NCBI GenBank assembly: GCA_024684435.1
Contig: JAIKWV010000037.1
Span: 28,774 to 92,773, forward strand
Length of the DNA: 64,000 nucleotides
From: Clostridiales bacterium
GTDB taxonomy: Bacteria; Bacillota; Clostridia; Oscillospirales; Acutalibacteraceae
Reading direction: 5' to 3'
Shown piece after piece: positions 25,668 to 36,525 of the stretch. Made by a program: the position numbers and the translations under genes. Each line of letters begins with the position of its first letter. The first letter of the stretch is position 1. The notes under the pieces were generated by a model. That model was not told the origin of the DNA. It did no database searches and saw only the letters and a program-made list of their open reading frames with translations.

Positions 25668-26680
25668 AAATTCTTGCTATCGAATCCTCCTGTGACGAAA
25701 CAGCCGCGGCTGTTGTGGAGGACGGCAGAAAAGTACATTCAAATATAATAGCATCCCAGGTAAAGGAACACATCATATACGGAGGCGTTGTACCCGAAAT
25801 AGCTTCACGAATGCACATTGAGGCTATTTCAGGGGTCGTATCTCAGGCGCTTGATACGGCGGACTGTACATACGCTGATATTGACGGGATAGCCGTCACC
25901 TACGCTCCGGGGCTTATCGGCGCCCTGCTGGTAGGCGTAAACTTTGCAAAGGGGCTTGCCCTTTCATCAGGGTTGCCGCTTATCCCCGTACATCATCTCC
26001 GTTCCCACATCGCCGCGAATTACATATCTCATCCTGAGCTTGAGCCCCCTTTCCTGAGCCTTGTGGTATCAGGCGGTCACAGCCATATCGTGGAGATAAA
26101 GAGCTATACCGATTTCAACATAGTAGGTCAGACCCATGATGACGCCGCGGGTGAATGCATGGATAAGGCTGCCCGAGCCTTGGATCTGCCATACCCCGGC
26201 GGTCTCAATCTTGATAAGATCTCCGTTGACGGAGATCCCCGGGCATATGATTTCCCTCACCCCAAAGTAACCGGCAGTACATATGACTTCAGCTTTTCCG
26301 GATTAAAGACCGCCGCGGTAAATAAAATACACAACGCCGGACAAAAGGGTGAAAGTATAAATATCCCGGATTTCGGCGCATCTTACATAAACGCTGTTGT
26401 GGATTGCCTTGCTGGAAACACTCAGCTTGCCGCAAAGGATCTCGGATATACAAAAATCGTGCTTGCAGGAGGCGTTTCGGCTAACTCGGTACTCAGAAGA
26501 CGGTTCACGGATATCTGCAGAAAAAGCAGCTGGGATCTGTTCATGCCTGAGCTTTCCCTCTGCGGCGACAATGCCGCAATGGTTGGCGCGCAGGGCTTTT
26601 ATGAATTCTCGGCGGGAAACACGGCGGATATGTCTTTGAATGCCCGGGCAAGCCTGTCCATAGACAAATACGGCTTTTAA
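25664..26680 (+). CDS. tsaD: tRNA threonylcarbamoyladenosine transferase subunit TsaD
   Basis: A 338-residue ASKHA-fold enzyme that installs the t6A modification at position 37 of ANN-decoding tRNAs, with TsaB and TsaE. It starts with TTG at 25664, coupled to rimI. Motifs: ESSCDETAAAVV at the N-terminus, the metal-binding HHLRSH, SGGHSHIVEI, DDAAGECMDKAARALDLPYPGG and FSFSGLKTA. tsaB and tsaE must be elsewhere in the genome. Confidence 0.97.
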   Translation: MKILAIESSCDETAAAVVEDGRKVHSNIIASQVKEHIIYGGVVPEIASRMHIEAISGVVSQALDTADCTYADIDGIAVTYAPGLIGALLVGVNFAKGLALSSGLPLIPVHHLRSHIAANYISHPELEPPFLSLVVSGGHSHIVEIKSYTDFNIVGQTHDDAAGECMDKAARALDLPYPGGLNLDKISVDGDPRAYDFPHPKVTGSTYDFSFSGLKTAAVNKIHNAGQKGESINIPDFGASYINAVVDCLAGNTQLAAKDLGYTKIVLAGGVSANSVLRRRFTDICRKSSWDLFMPELSLCGDNAAMVGAQGFYEFSAGNTADMSLNARASLSIDKYGF

Positions 26681-26706
26681 TTATAACAGCAAGGGAGTTT
26701 TTGTTC

Positions 26707-27789
26707 ATGAAAGAAAAAACGACATATAAAAAGCCTAAAAAAAGAAGAAGCAAAAAGTCAAAAATCATAATAATATTCTGTATATTACTTGCAATAATCA
26801 TCGTTCCCATCACTACATTGTTTATTGTAACAAATAAATATCTGGGGTACCTGGATTATACACCGATAGATGAATATCCGGAGCTTGAAATAAATCCGGA
26901 TTACAGAAAAGACGCGCCTATCGTTATTCCGGAGGATGACACGGAAAAGATAGAAATATTCAACAAGGCCGATGACGCCATTGAAGAAAACGTCAAGGAT
27001 ACCTTTATTTTTGACGATTCAAATGTTACAAATATTCTGCTTGTGGGCTGCGACTACGGAAGCATATCAAAGTATTATCCGCGTTCAGACGCCATGCTGA
27101 TCGCTTCAATCAACAATGTGGCAAAAACGATCAAGTACCTTTCTCTCTCCCGCGCGACCTATGTATCTATCAAAGGTCACGGCAATATGCGTCTTAACGC
27201 GGCATATGAATTCGGAGGTCCAAAGCTGCTTGTTGAAACAATAGAGAGCAACTACAAGATAAAAATAGACAACTATATTGCAGTGGATTTCACCGGATTT
27301 TCAAAACTTGTGGACATTATGGGCGGAGTTGATATAACTTTGACCGAGGCTGAATTTGAAGTCCTCGCCCCTGAGCTTGAAAAGAGCGGGATCGATCATT
27401 CAAAGGGACCAGGAGATTATCATCTTGACGGACGCTGCGCTCTGGCATATGCCCGTCTGAGAGAAATAGACTCCGATAGGCAAAGAACTCAAAGACAGCG
27501 TAATATAATGAAACAGCTCACCGGCAACGCAAAGAACATGAATCTGGCTCAGCTTCGCGCCGCCGCTACCAAGATCTTTCCTCTGGTAAAAACCGGTTTT
27601 AAAAAGAGCGAAATATTTTCTGAAATAGTAAAAGCTCCCGACTATATCACATACCGTGTAAGTGAAGCCATCGTACCGAGAAAAGGTACGAATCTTGTAA
27701 CAGTCAACGGAACGGAAGTGCTTATCTACGATTGGAACGAGGTCCGTGCGGATATCCGTGAACAGATATACGCCGGAATAAATACTTAA
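26707..27789 (+). CDS. LytR-CpsA-Psr (LCP) family cell-wall glycopolymer ligase
   Basis: A 360-residue membrane-anchored protein. A basic N-terminus (KKPKKRRSKKSK) precedes one membrane helix (about 18-40), then an extracytoplasmic LCP domain: DAMLIASINNVAKTIKYLSL, GHGNMRLNAAYEFGG, NYIAVDFTGFSKLVDIMGGV and the conserved Arg-rich RLREIDSDRQRTQRQRNIM. LCP enzymes transfer polymers from undecaprenyl carriers to peptidoglycan. ATG 26707 is chosen over TTG 26701 by spacing from AAGGGAG. It ends the deoB operon and may handle polymers made by the CDP-glycerol transferase at 51.4 kb. Confidence 0.9.
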   Translation: MKEKTTYKKPKKRRSKKSKIIIIFCILLAIIIVPITTLFIVTNKYLGYLDYTPIDEYPELEINPDYRKDAPIVIPEDDTEKIEIFNKADDAIEENVKDTFIFDDSNVTNILLVGCDYGSISKYYPRSDAMLIASINNVAKTIKYLSLSRATYVSIKGHGNMRLNAAYEFGGPKLLVETIESNYKIKIDNYIAVDFTGFSKLVDIMGGVDITLTEAEFEVLAPELEKSGIDHSKGPGDYHLDGRCALAYARLREIDSDRQRTQRQRNIMKQLTGNAKNMNLAQLRAAATKIFPLVKTGFKKSEIFSEIVKAPDYITYRVSEAIVPRKGTNLVTVNGTEVLIYDWNEVRADIREQIYAGINT

Positions 27790-27848
27790 TACTTTACGGT
27801 TTTTAAATCACAAAAATACTATTCAATATTCAGGATCGGAGGAATATC

Positions 27849-29429
27849 ATGTCAGTTTTAATTTCAAAAGAATTGCCTCAGGCAAAATTTCCCGAAGAAG
27901 TGGGAGTTTCATCCGAAAAGCTGTTGGAGCTCTATGAGAAAATGGAGGAAACGGAAAACCACGGCTTTATGGTGATCCGTCACGGTAAGATCGCCGCGCA
28001 GTGGTTCAGGGAGCCATATTCGGCAACAACGCCGCACATAATGTATTCGGTAAGCAAAAGCATATCGGCTCTTGCCATCGGGTTCGCTGTAAATGAAGGC
28101 ATTATCTCACTGGATGACAAGGTGGTGGATTACTTCCCGGAATACGTGCCGAAGCACTGCGACGAAAACTTGAAGAAGCTTACCCTGAGGCATCTTATAA
28201 CCCTGACCGCAGGCAGGAACGTTTCCCCTGTTATGAGCAAAGTTAAAAACGACTGGATAAAGATATATATGAAATCCAAGTCTGATTATGCTCCGGGAGA
28301 AAAATTTTCCTATGTAAATGAAAATTTCCACATGGCGCTGGCAATGCTCCGCAAGGCGACCGGCGTAAGCGCGGTGGAATTTCTCACCCCACGCCTCTTT
28401 GATCCTCTGGGAATCCCCGTTCCTTTCTGGGAAACGGATCACAAAGGCGTTGAAGCCGGCGGCTGGGGAATATATCTTTCGGCAACAGACCTTGCGAAAA
28501 TCGCCCTTTGTTTCCTCAATAACGGCGTATATGAAGGCAAACAGATAATACCCGCAAGCTGGATATCCGACGCTACGGTAAATCATAAGGGACCAAAAGC
28601 TCCGGTAGATAACGGAAACGACTACGGTTACGGTTACGGAATATGGTTCAGAGCCAACGCAAATCACCCCCTGAGATTTGACGGTCTGTTCGGTCAGATA
28701 GCCGAGATATACAGGGATCATGACGCTGTAACGGTAATAATCGGTGGAGACGCTCCCGCAAAATCCCGCCAGCTGATATTCGATTATTTCCCCGACGCCT
28801 TCATTGACGAAAAGCCAACGGCAAAAGGATCCGTAAAGATCCCCGCCGGCAAACCCTATGAGATCCTGTTTTCGGAGTTCCGCAGTTCTCTTGAAAAAGA
28901 GATAAACAATAAAACCGCCGTGTTCCGCAGATGGAATTATCTGAATCTTATCGGCTTCCCGCTGAGCGTCATGCCCTCCGCCGCTACATATATGTCCAGG
29001 ATCAAAGGCGGAGACATCAACGACGTCAGCTTTGAGTTTTTCCCAGACTATCTGAGATTTTCTTGGAGAGAGCATCAGTACCGTTACACCGTGGACTGCG
29101 GAATGGACGGGAAATGGCGCATTACAGAGCTTATCCTCACCGGCATACCCAGCCATGCGTATTCCTCCGCCAAATGGGAAAACAATAACACCCTCCTTCT
29201 GGACATTCGTACCTCGGAGAGTGTTGGCGCGCGTATTCTTGAATTTAAAATAAACGGCAGAAAAATAAATATGAAGCCGTCGTCTCAGCCGGATGTAGGG
29301 ATCATCATTGACGGCGTGAGATTCGCCCTCAAGACATTTGTTAAGTCTGATTTCCTGACCGATCTGATAATCGCCTTTTTGAAAAAAGTCGTTGAACCCA
29401 CATATCACGGGCATTTCAGAAGGTTTTAA
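27849..29429 (+). CDS. Beta-lactamase-fold serine hydrolase
   Basis: A 526-residue class C beta-lactamase/penicillin-binding-protein-like hydrolase. The catalytic SxxK is in YSVSKSISA (around residue 73) and the YxN motif is YVNEN. A C-terminal extension of about 190 residues after position 330 looks beta-rich. There is no signal peptide, so it is probably cytoplasmic and acts as an esterase or peptidase rather than giving antibiotic resistance. It starts behind GGAGGA. Its 3' end overlaps the end of deoC, which is on the other strand, by 4 bases. Confidence 0.85.
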   Translation: MSVLISKELPQAKFPEEVGVSSEKLLELYEKMEETENHGFMVIRHGKIAAQWFREPYSATTPHIMYSVSKSISALAIGFAVNEGIISLDDKVVDYFPEYVPKHCDENLKKLTLRHLITLTAGRNVSPVMSKVKNDWIKIYMKSKSDYAPGEKFSYVNENFHMALAMLRKATGVSAVEFLTPRLFDPLGIPVPFWETDHKGVEAGGWGIYLSATDLAKIALCFLNNGVYEGKQIIPASWISDATVNHKGPKAPVDNGNDYGYGYGIWFRANANHPLRFDGLFGQIAEIYRDHDAVTVIIGGDAPAKSRQLIFDYFPDAFIDEKPTAKGSVKIPAGKPYEILFSEFRSSLEKEINNKTAVFRRWNYLNLIGFPLSVMPSAATYMSRIKGGDINDVSFEFFPDYLRFSWREHQYRYTVDCGMDGKWRITELILTGIPSHAYSSAKWENNNTLLLDIRTSESVGARILEFKINGRKINMKPSSQPDVGIIIDGVRFALKTFVKSDFLTDLIIAFLKKVVEPTYHGHFRRF

Positions 29430-30091
29430 GCTTTAAGCGCCTTGACAATGGAGCTTGTCCCCAGTCTGTCAGCGCCCGCACTAATAAAGTCGTAAGCGTC
29501 CTCAAGGGTCTTTATTCCCCCGGCGGCTTTGATCTTTAAATGGGGAGCCTTATGCTCCGCAAACAGTTCAATATCCTTTAACGTTGCTCCACCGGTTGAA
29601 AAGCCGGTGGATGTTTTTATGTAGTCCGCTCCCGACTGAGAAACGATCTCGCACATTTTTATTTTTTCCTCATCTGTGAGCTGACAGGTCTCAACAATGA
29701 CCTTGAGCAATTTACCGTTACACGCCTGCTTCACAGCCTTAATTTCCTCAAGGATATCGTCAAACTTTTTATCCTTGACCCATCCGAGATTTATGACCAT
29801 ATCTATCTCTCCGGCTCCGTTTCCGACCGCGTCCGCCGCCTCGAAGCATTTTGCGGCGGTGGTGGAATACCCGTTAGGGAAGCCTATTACGGTACATACG
29901 GTTATTCTGCCGTTCACATATTCCGCCGCCTGTTTCACATAGGACGCGGGTATGCAGACGCTTGCGGTGCGGAATTTTATCCCGTCATCACAAATTCCTT
30001 TGATATCCTCCCACGTGGCTGTAGTTGACAGCAAAGTATGGTCTACCCTGCTTGTGATCTCATCAACATTGATACGGTCTTTTTTATCCAT
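29426..30091 (-). CDS. deoC: Deoxyribose-phosphate aldolase
   Basis: A 221-residue class I aldolase that cleaves 2-deoxyribose 5-phosphate to glyceraldehyde 3-phosphate and acetaldehyde. It shows [34 protein letters not shown] and the Schiff-base lysine in [27 protein letters not shown] is the phosphate site. ATG 30091 fits GAGGAG spacing. It completes the pathway begun by DeoB at 21.0 kb. Confidence 0.96.
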   Translation of the reverse strand: MDKKDRINVDEITSRVDHTLLSTTATWEDIKGICDDGIKFRTASVCIPASYVKQAAEYVNGRITVCTVIGFPNGYSTTAAKCFEAADAVGNGAGEIDMVINLGWVKDKKFDDILEEIKAVKQACNGKLLKVIVETCQLTDEEKIKMCEIVSQSGADYIKTSTGFSTGGATLKDIELFAEHKAPHLKIKAAGGIKTLEDAYDFISAGADRLGTSSIVKALKA

Positions 30092-30106
30092 TTTCACATC
30101 TCCTCT

Positions 30107-30328
30107 TCAATCGTCGAACAACATATCCTGCAGTCTCAGCATTTCATTGATCCTTTTCTTTGTTGCGGAATTGTCAAGAACATAACTGCCATCTGACAGC
30201 ACAAGTATTATACTGCCCTCTCTTGTTTTTTCAGGCAGCTCGTTGAGCTCTATCTGAAAAAGCTCTCCGTTATCGGCCTCGCACAATGCATATTTATCTT
30301 CTATTCTGTCCACTGTAATTTTTTTCAT
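30107..30328 (-). CDS. DUF3006 protein
   Basis: A 73-residue protein with a small beta-barrel look (KITVDRIEDKYALCEADNGE, then GSIILVLSDGSYVLD) typical of DUF3006. The ATG at 30328 sits behind GGAGGT; a longer start would overlap that site. It is placed directly downstream of the ComEC-like metallo-hydrolase, a very common pairing for this family, which suggests a regulatory or partner role that is not yet defined. Confidence 0.85.
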   Translation of the reverse strand: MKKITVDRIEDKYALCEADNGELFQIELNELPEKTREGSIILVLSDGSYVLDNSATKKRINEMLRLQDMLFDD

Positions 30329-30353
30329 ATTAAATACCTCCACAGCGGCAAGG

Positions 30354-31298
30354 TCACACTATGACCTGTGATTTTTTACCGTATGTAACAACAAGATCGT
30401 TGCCGTCAGAGCCTATGATAACAGTGCCGGTATCATATGTTATAAATGTGGAGACCTTATATCTATCCAACCTTTTAACTATCTTTTTATGGGGATGACC
30501 GTAATCGTTTTCCTTAGCACAGGATATGGCGGCGGCCATGGGAGATACAGCTTTTATGAACTCCTCGCTGCTGGAAGTACTGCTGCCGTGATGTCCCACT
30601 TTTATAAAATCGGAATCAACGGTAAGTCCGGAAGCAAGAATATCGCGTTCTTCTTCCTTTTCCGCGTCCCCCATGAACAGGAAGGATCTTTCACCGTAGG
30701 TCATCCGCACAACAACAGACATATTGTTAAGACCTTCGTTTTGAGAAATTGGTCCCAGCACGGTAAATTTAAGCTTTCCCATACTGTAAGTATTACCGCT
30801 TTTCGCTTCAATACGCCCTGCTCCCGAATTTTTAACAGCCAACAGCATTGTCTGATACATACTTGTGGTCGGCATGTTGATATCGCTGTATTTTGTAAGA
30901 ATAACATTACCTATCTCAAAGCTTTTAAGGACCGCCGTCATTCCTCCGATATGGTCGCTGTGAGCATGGGTGGGAATAACATAGTCAAGCTTTTTTATCC
31001 CCAAGCCTTTTATATAATTTATTACCGTTTTGCCATCCGGATCAGCGCCTGCGTCGATAAGGATATTGCCCTTCGGAGAAGTGACAAGTATGCTGTCCCC
31101 CTGCCCCACATCTATTACGTGAACATTGAAGGGATAGGGCGACTGTTGTTCATTATAAAGCGCTTCAAACTCTTTGGCAATATTTTTAAATAAGGTTCTG
31201 ACCGGCGGAACAAAAATGCAGGCAGCCACCAAAACCAAAGAGACTGCAAGGGCAATAACAAGCTTTTTAACGTTTATTTTTCGTTTTTCCTGCTCCAT
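30354..31298 (-). CDS. Membrane-anchored ComEC-like metallo-beta-lactamase-fold hydrolase
   Basis: A 314-residue protein: one N-terminal membrane helix (about 12-30) and an extracellular metallo-beta-lactamase domain with DVGQGDSILV, the metal motif THAHSDHIGG, MGDAEKEEE and KVGHHGSS. It resembles the C-terminal domain of ComEC/Rec2, which may degrade the incoming DNA strand, but lacks the ComEC channel. It may act as an exported nuclease or phosphodiesterase. The start lies within the end of the YgiQ gene (32-base overlap), with GGGGAAAGGG as ribosome site. Confidence 0.9.
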   Translation of the reverse strand: MEQEKRKINVKKLVIALAVSLVLVAACIFVPPVRTLFKNIAKEFEALYNEQQSPYPFNVHVIDVGQGDSILVTSPKGNILIDAGADPDGKTVINYIKGLGIKKLDYVIPTHAHSDHIGGMTAVLKSFEIGNVILTKYSDINMPTTSMYQTMLLAVKNSGAGRIEAKSGNTYSMGKLKFTVLGPISQNEGLNNMSVVVRMTYGERSFLFMGDAEKEEERDILASGLTVDSDFIKVGHHGSSTSSSEEFIKAVSPMAAAISCAKENDYGHPHKKIVKRLDRYKVSTFITYDTGTVIIGSDGNDLVVTYGKKSQVIV

Positions 31299-33132
31299 AA
31301 TTACCCTTTCCCCTATTGCCGTTCTTTCCGTGGTCCGCGCCGAAGCGGGGCTTTATAAGGCACTTGTCGCCGCTGCCTATCAGATCATATCTTCCGGCTT
31401 TTTTCAAAGCTTCCTCCACCAGTTTGTAATTCTTAGGATCAAAATATTGCAGCAAAGCTCTTTGCAGAGCTTTTTCGTGAGGATCTCTCGCAACGTATAT
31501 CTCTTTCAGCGTGTAAGGATCGAGCCCTGTGTAAAACATACAGGTCGAAACCGTGCCCGGTGTGGGATAAAAATCCTGTACCTGTTCAGGTCTTATGCGT
31601 TCTCTTTTAAGAAAAAGCGCAAGCTCCACTGCGTCCTTAAGCGTACTGCCGGGATGGGACGACATAAGGTAGGGCACAAGGTACTGATCCTTGCCCGCCT
31701 TTTCCGAAAGTCTGCGGTATTTTTCCGCAAACTTCAAATAGGCTTCAATGTGGGGCTTGCCCATGGCGTCAAGCACAGCGGCAGAGCAATGCTCCGGCGC
31801 CACCTTGAGCTGACCGCTGACATGATTTTCAACAAGCTCCCTGAAAAACGTATCGTCCTTATCCTGCATAAGGTAATCAAAACGTATGCCGGAACGGATA
31901 AAGACCTTTTTTATTTTCGGCAGGCTTCTGACCTCGCGCAGTATGTCAATATATTCTTCGTGATCCGCTATAAGACTGGGACAAGGTGTGGGAGCCAGAC
32001 ACTTTTTGCCCTTGCACAGACCGTTTTTCAGCTGATTGTCACAGGACGGTCTGCGAAAATTTGCGGTAGGTCCGCCAATGTCGTGGATATAGCCCTTGAA
32101 GCCCGGTTTTTCGGTGAGCATTTTTGCTTCTTTTACGATCGATCCCTTGCTTCTTGACGTGATAAACCTGCCCTGATGAAAGGCAAGGGAGCAAAAATTA
32201 CAGGCGCCGAAACAGCCCCTGTTATGGGTAATGGAAAACTCCACCTCTTTTATTCCCGGCACCCCTCCATCAGCCTTATATGAAGGATGGTACATTCTTG
32301 TGTAAGGCAGCGAATAGATATAATCAAGCTCCTCTGTCGTGAGGGGCGGCATAGGCGGATTCTGCACAATCATTTTGGAACCGTGACGCTGTTTTATTAG
32401 CTTTCCACGGATATGATCCTGCTCGTTCATCTGTATTCTGCAGGCAGCGGCATATTCCTTTTTGTTTTGGCTGACGTTTTCAAAGGACGGGCACTCAGCC
32501 CCCATAAGCGGAGTATTCACCACGTCAACGGCATAGCAAGTACCTCTTATGTCAGTAAGGCTTGAAACCGATTCCCCCGCCGCAAGTCTTTTGGCAATTT
32601 CAACCGTTTGATTTTCCCCCATACCGAAGGACAGTATATCAGCCTTTGATTCAAATAGAATCGACGGACGCACCTTATCATCCCAATAATCATAATGGGC
32701 GAACCTGCGCAATGAGGCTTCCAGTCCGCCGATTATTATCGGGATATCTCCGTATATCTCACGGATCTTATTGCAGTATATTATCACCGCTCTGTCCGGT
32801 CTTTTTCCGGCTTTTCCTCCGGGAGTGTATGCGTCCTCGCTGCGCTTTTTCTTAGCGGCAGTGTAGTGGGCGACCATGGAATCTATATTTCCCGAGGACA
32901 CCATAAACCCCAATTTAGGTCTGCCGAAGGTTTTGAAATCATCATCCTTTTTCCAATCGGGCTGTGAAAGAAAGCCTACCCTGAAACCGGAAGCCTCAAG
33001 CACTCTTGTGATAATAGCCGCGCCGAAGGCGGGGTGATCCACATACGCGTCGCCGGAAACATAGACGAAATCGACCCCGTCCCAGCCACGCATCTGCATA
33101 TCGGCTCTGTTTACCGGCAGAAAATCATTCAT
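31267..33132 (-). CDS. YgiQ family radical SAM protein
   Basis: A 621-residue radical SAM enzyme of the UPF0313/YgiQ family. It begins [19 protein letters not shown], a signature start, and contains the cluster motif Cx3Cx2C in [18 protein letters not shown], plus VAPEHCS and the C-terminal basic tail. ATG 33132 is chosen because AAGGGGATAA lies just upstream and matches homologues; an earlier in-frame start is inside the translocase gene. The substrate is unknown. It overlaps the spoIIIE stop by 8 bases. Confidence 0.93.
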   Translation of the reverse strand: MNDFLPVNRADMQMRGWDGVDFVYVSGDAYVDHPAFGAAIITRVLEASGFRVGFLSQPDWKKDDDFKTFGRPKLGFMVSSGNIDSMVAHYTAAKKKRSEDAYTPGGKAGKRPDRAVIIYCNKIREIYGDIPIIIGGLEASLRRFAHYDYWDDKVRPSILFESKADILSFGMGENQTVEIAKRLAAGESVSSLTDIRGTCYAVDVVNTPLMGAECPSFENVSQNKKEYAAACRIQMNEQDHIRGKLIKQRHGSKMIVQNPPMPPLTTEELDYIYSLPYTRMYHPSYKADGGVPGIKEVEFSITHNRGCFGACNFCSLAFHQGRFITSRSKGSIVKEAKMLTEKPGFKGYIHDIGGPTANFRRPSCDNQLKNGLCKGKKCLAPTPCPSLIADHEEYIDILREVRSLPKIKKVFIRSGIRFDYLMQDKDDTFFRELVENHVSGQLKVAPEHCSAAVLDAMGKPHIEAYLKFAEKYRRLSEKAGKDQYLVPYLMSSHPGSTLKDAVELALFLKRERIRPEQVQDFYPTPGTVSTCMFYTGLDPYTLKEIYVARDPHEKALQRALLQYFDPKNYKLVEEALKKAGRYDLIGSGDKCLIKPRFGADHGKNGNRGKGNYGAGKTKNKR

Positions 33133-35794
33133 AATTATCCCCTTCCGACGGATCGTCAAAGGGATCGTCAGTATGGTCAGGAACATCTGATGAAAGGGCG
33201 TTCATCTCCATCCACTGCTGTTTTGTTATAAGCACCTTCCTCGGCTTACTGCCTTCAAATGGTCCTACTATCTTTCTCTCCTCAAGCTCGTCCACAAGCC
33301 TTGCCGCGCGGGCGTAGCCCAGTTTAAGCTTCCTTTGAAGCAGCGTTGTTGACGCCATCTGAGCCTCAACCACAACTTCAATAGCCTTAGGCAGCATCTC
33401 GTCAGAGTCTCCGTCAGCCTCAACTGCCGCCGTACTGCTGACGCTGCTGTTTTTCTTGTTGCCCATGGTCTGCGCGTTCTTTTCGATCTCCTCCATAACG
33501 TCGGAGTTATATTCAACGCCATCGCTCTGATTTTTAAGGAAGGTCACAACATTTTCGACCTCCTCCTCGGAGACGTAGCAGCCCTGTACCCTTAATGGCT
33601 TTGATATATCAACGGGATTGAACAGCATATCGCCGTTGCCCAGGAGCTTTTCGGCTCCCGCCATGTCAATGATCGTTCTTGAATCTATCTGAGATGAAAC
33701 GGAAAGGGAAATTCTGCTGGGTATATTCGCTTTGATAACACCGGTAATGACGTTTACCGAAGGTCTCTGTGTGGCTATTACAAGATGCATACCCGCGGCG
33801 CGCGCCATCTGCGCCAATCTGCATATGGAGTCCTCCACCTCATCGGGAGCCGCCATCATAAGGTCGGACAGCTCGTCAATGAAAATCACGAACTGGCTCA
33901 TGCGTTCCATACCTTCCACAGTGTCCGCAAGATTATTGTAGCCGGTGATATTTCTGACGTTCTTCTCCGAAAAAAGCTTGTAGCGCTTGAGCATTTCGGA
34001 AACAGCCCAGCTCAGGGCGCCTGCCGCCTTCTTGGGATCGGAAACCACCGGGATCTCCAGATGAGGTATGCCGTTGTAGATCATAAACTCAACCTGTTTA
34101 GGGTCGATCATAAGGAGCTTGACCTCTTCCGGAGTAGCGTTGTACAGTATGCTTATTATCATCGTGTTAAGGCAGACCGATTTACCGGAACCTGTGGTAC
34201 CGGCAATAAGCAGATGGGGCATTTTTGCAAGGTCAGCGCAGATTATGTTGCCTGTGATATCCTTGCCGAGAGCTACGTTCAGCTTGCTTTTCGCTGTCTT
34301 GAATTTAGGTGTATCAATGATCTCGCGCAAAGAGACCATTGATTTTGTCTTATTGGGGACCTCAATACCTATTGCCGCCTTGTTGGGTATGGGAGCCTCT
34401 ATCCTGACGCCGGAAGCCGCAAGACGCAGGGCAATATCATCGGCAAGGTTTGTGATCTTGCTTATCTTTACTCCCTCCGCAGGTTGGAGCTCATATCTTG
34501 TAACGGTGGGTCCACGGTAAACGTCAATGATCCTTGCCTCCACGCCAAAGCTTTTAAGGGTTTTTATCAATTTTTCGGAATTTATGTCTATTTCGTTCTG
34601 ATCCTGACGGGCGGCGGATTTATCCGGCAGCATAAGGCAGTCTATGGGCGGTTTCCTGTATCTTTTGCTCTTAGGCTTTGCTTCCGGTTCTTTTATTTCC
34701 GGTTTATTCTCCTCTTTTTTATCGTCAGCCGATTTCTTGGGCTTTTGCTCCGGTTCCGCTTCTTTCGGCACGGTTTCAACAGGCATTTCCTTCTTTTCAG
34801 GCACGGGAGTTTCAATGCCGTGCTTTCTGTTAAAAATAGCTATCAGATCATCATTGTCAAGATCTCTATATGATCCGTCCGGGAAATCCGGCTTGGGAGG
34901 CTCCGTTTTGAAAGGCTCGGGTTTTTCCAGGCTTTCCGGGTCAATGAAGTCATACGGAAAGCTGTCGTCCGGCAGTTCATGATCCATGACCGGAGGCGGG
35001 ACAGGTGTTGAACCGATGGGAATATCGTCGATCTTCTTGTTCTTTCTCGGTCTCACTGATATCTCAGCGGTCACGCCGTCATCTCTCCTCCCGGCGCTGA
35101 CGGGAGGTCTGTCGTCATCGGTGTCAAAATCATCGTCTCCCCTTGAGGCGATCCTTTCCGCCCGCCTTGAGGATATTCCGTTTATCAGCCTTTTGAACAG
35201 CCCGTAAACAGCATTAACGGAGATACCGGTGGTTATCATAAAGACAACGATAAGCAGCAATATCGTAATTATGCCTGCGCCTGTTCTGCCGAACAGACCG
35301 TTGAGCATTCCGCCGTTCAAAGCGCCGAGAACACCGCCGTTATTTACGGTTGATTCGTTGTTCCAAGCATCTGCTATCTGCTGTCTTATAAGGTGACTGT
35401 CCAGATAATCGGTGTCTTTAGAAAATATATGTATTGCCGAATCCAGCATCAATATGCATAAGGACGAACCGATCAAATTGCGAAACGCCTTATTCAACGG
35501 TTTGTCCACAGCATAGATTATTCCTACATAAATCAACATAACAGGTAACACATATGAACAGAAACCGAATATGCCGAACATACCGTTATGCATGGCAAGC
35601 CATACGCTCTGACCTTTTATGAATGTAATACAAATAGCGAGTATCGCGGCTGCCATGAGTATTATAGCCATATTCTGATTGCTTACGGTTTTCTTCGAAA
35701 CAGGAGACTTCCTTCCGCCCCTTGAACCTGAGCTTACGGTTTTTGAGGAGGTCCTGCCTCCGGCAGTCTGTTTTCCTTTTGTCTGTTTTGCCAT
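33125..35794 (-). CDS. spoIIIE: DNA translocase SpoIIIE/FtsK
   Basis: An 889-residue DNA pump. About four membrane helices lie within residues 40-210, followed by a Pro/Glu/Lys-rich linker (210-400), the motor with Walker [10 protein letters not shown] near 530 and Walker [14 protein letters not shown], and a winged-helix gamma domain near 815-850 ([20 protein letters not shown]), then an acidic tail. It moves chromosomal DNA through the division or sporulation septum. The neighbouring dipicolinate synthase genes mirror the spoVF-spoIIIE region of Bacillus, which favours SpoIIIE; in Clostridia one protein may serve both roles. Confidence 0.92.
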   Translation of the reverse strand: MAKQTKGKQTAGGRTSSKTVSSGSRGGRKSPVSKKTVSNQNMAIILMAAAILAICITFIKGQSVWLAMHNGMFGIFGFCSYVLPVMLIYVGIIYAVDKPLNKAFRNLIGSSLCILMLDSAIHIFSKDTDYLDSHLIRQQIADAWNNESTVNNGGVLGALNGGMLNGLFGRTGAGIITILLLIVVFMITTGISVNAVYGLFKRLINGISSRRAERIASRGDDDFDTDDDRPPVSAGRRDDGVTAEISVRPRKNKKIDDIPIGSTPVPPPVMDHELPDDSFPYDFIDPESLEKPEPFKTEPPKPDFPDGSYRDLDNDDLIAIFNRKHGIETPVPEKKEMPVETVPKEAEPEQKPKKSADDKKEENKPEIKEPEAKPKSKRYRKPPIDCLMLPDKSAARQDQNEIDINSEKLIKTLKSFGVEARIIDVYRGPTVTRYELQPAEGVKISKITNLADDIALRLAASGVRIEAPIPNKAAIGIEVPNKTKSMVSLREIIDTPKFKTAKSKLNVALGKDITGNIICADLAKMPHLLIAGTTGSGKSVCLNTMIISILYNATPEEVKLLMIDPKQVEFMIYNGIPHLEIPVVSDPKKAAGALSWAVSEMLKRYKLFSEKNVRNITGYNNLADTVEGMERMSQFVIFIDELSDLMMAAPDEVEDSICRLAQMARAAGMHLVIATQRPSVNVITGVIKANIPSRISLSVSSQIDSRTIIDMAGAEKLLGNGDMLFNPVDISKPLRVQGCYVSEEEVENVVTFLKNQSDGVEYNSDVMEEIEKNAQTMGNKKNSSVSSTAAVEADGDSDEMLPKAIEVVVEAQMASTTLLQRKLKLGYARAARLVDELEERKIVGPFEGSKPRKVLITKQQWMEMNALSSDVPDHTDDPFDDPSEGDNYE

Positions 35795-35949
35795 ATTTCA
35801 ATTCCTTTCCGAAAACGAGCGTTTATTCAAATATTTTCCTATTATTTTACAGATTACATTATATCACTTTACTTTTATAAAATCAATAAGAAATATCTAT
35901 ATATGCCGTTTATCCGGAGTTTTTTTACAATATAGAGTGTTTTGGACGC

Positions 35950-36525
35950 TTATTTTTCGATTACCGGCTGTTGCTGTTCCCCCTTTAGCGCAAGCTCCAC
36001 GGCTCTGGGAATGGAGCTGAAGTCCGCCACTATAGAGGTCGGTTTTTTCTCGCAGTCGTCCTGGGAGAAAGGAACAAAATACATATTTCTGGAATTCATG
36101 AGCTTTCCTATATTCATTGCCGTTGAGGACAGAGCGTCGTTTGTGGAAACTGCAATAAGCACCGGCCTCTTGTTGCGCATATGTGACTTAGCCGCAAGGG
36201 TCACCGACGTGTCGTAAATACCGTTGGCTAGCTTTCCTATGGTATTTCCCGTACAGGGAGCTATAACAAGGATATCAAGCATTTTTTTAGGTCCTATGGG
36301 TTCCACCTCGGTTATGGTCTTTAGTATTTTATTGCCGCATATATCTTCGATCTCCCGGTTTATATCCGCCGCCTTTCCGAATCTGGTATCCGTATAATAT
36401 GCCGTGGGTGTCATTATCGGTATAAGCTCGTATCCCCTGTCCCTCATCTGCTTCATTACGGGAGGTATCTGTGAAAAGGTGCAAAATGAGCCGCACATGG
36501 CAAAGCCTACGTTTATTCTATTCAT
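35950..36525 (-). CDS. spoVFB: Dipicolinate synthase subunit B
   Basis: A 191-residue flavoprotein-like subunit (flavin mononucleotide decarboxylase fold): VGFAMCGSFCTFSQIPPVMK at the N-terminus and IAPCTGNTIGKLANGI in the core. Together with subunit A it makes pyridine-2,6-dicarboxylate, the calcium-chelating molecule of the spore core. Many Clostridia lack spoVF and use an electron-transfer flavoprotein instead, so its presence is informative. Its start overlaps the end of subunit A by 4 bases. Confidence 0.95.
   Translation of the reverse strand: MNRINVGFAMCGSFCTFSQIPPVMKQMRDRGYELIPIMTPTAYYTDTRFGKAADINREIEDICGNKILKTITEVEPIGPKKMLDILVIAPCTGNTIGKLANGIYDTSVTLAAKSHMRNKRPVLIAVSTNDALSSTAMNIGKLMNSRNMYFVPFSQDDCEKKPTSIVADFSSIPRAVELALKGEQQQPVIEK

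Noticed and set aside
28107..29414. 435-codon open frame on the minus strand within the serine hydrolase gene
   Set aside because: It is the antisense shadow of a well-supported coding frame, has no family-like motifs and no ribosome site.
27849..29429. Antibiotic-resistance beta-lactamase
   Set aside because: No signal peptide and a long C-terminal extension; the SxxK/YxN fold is shared by many esterases and peptidases.
31174..32157. 327-codon open frame on the plus strand opposite the YgiQ gene
   Set aside because: Antisense to a clear radical SAM gene; low-complexity basic translation without recognisable domains.
33125..35794. Annotating the translocase strictly as FtsK
   Set aside because: Sequence alone cannot separate FtsK from SpoIIIE; the spoVF neighbourhood favours SpoIIIE, so that name was used with a caveat.
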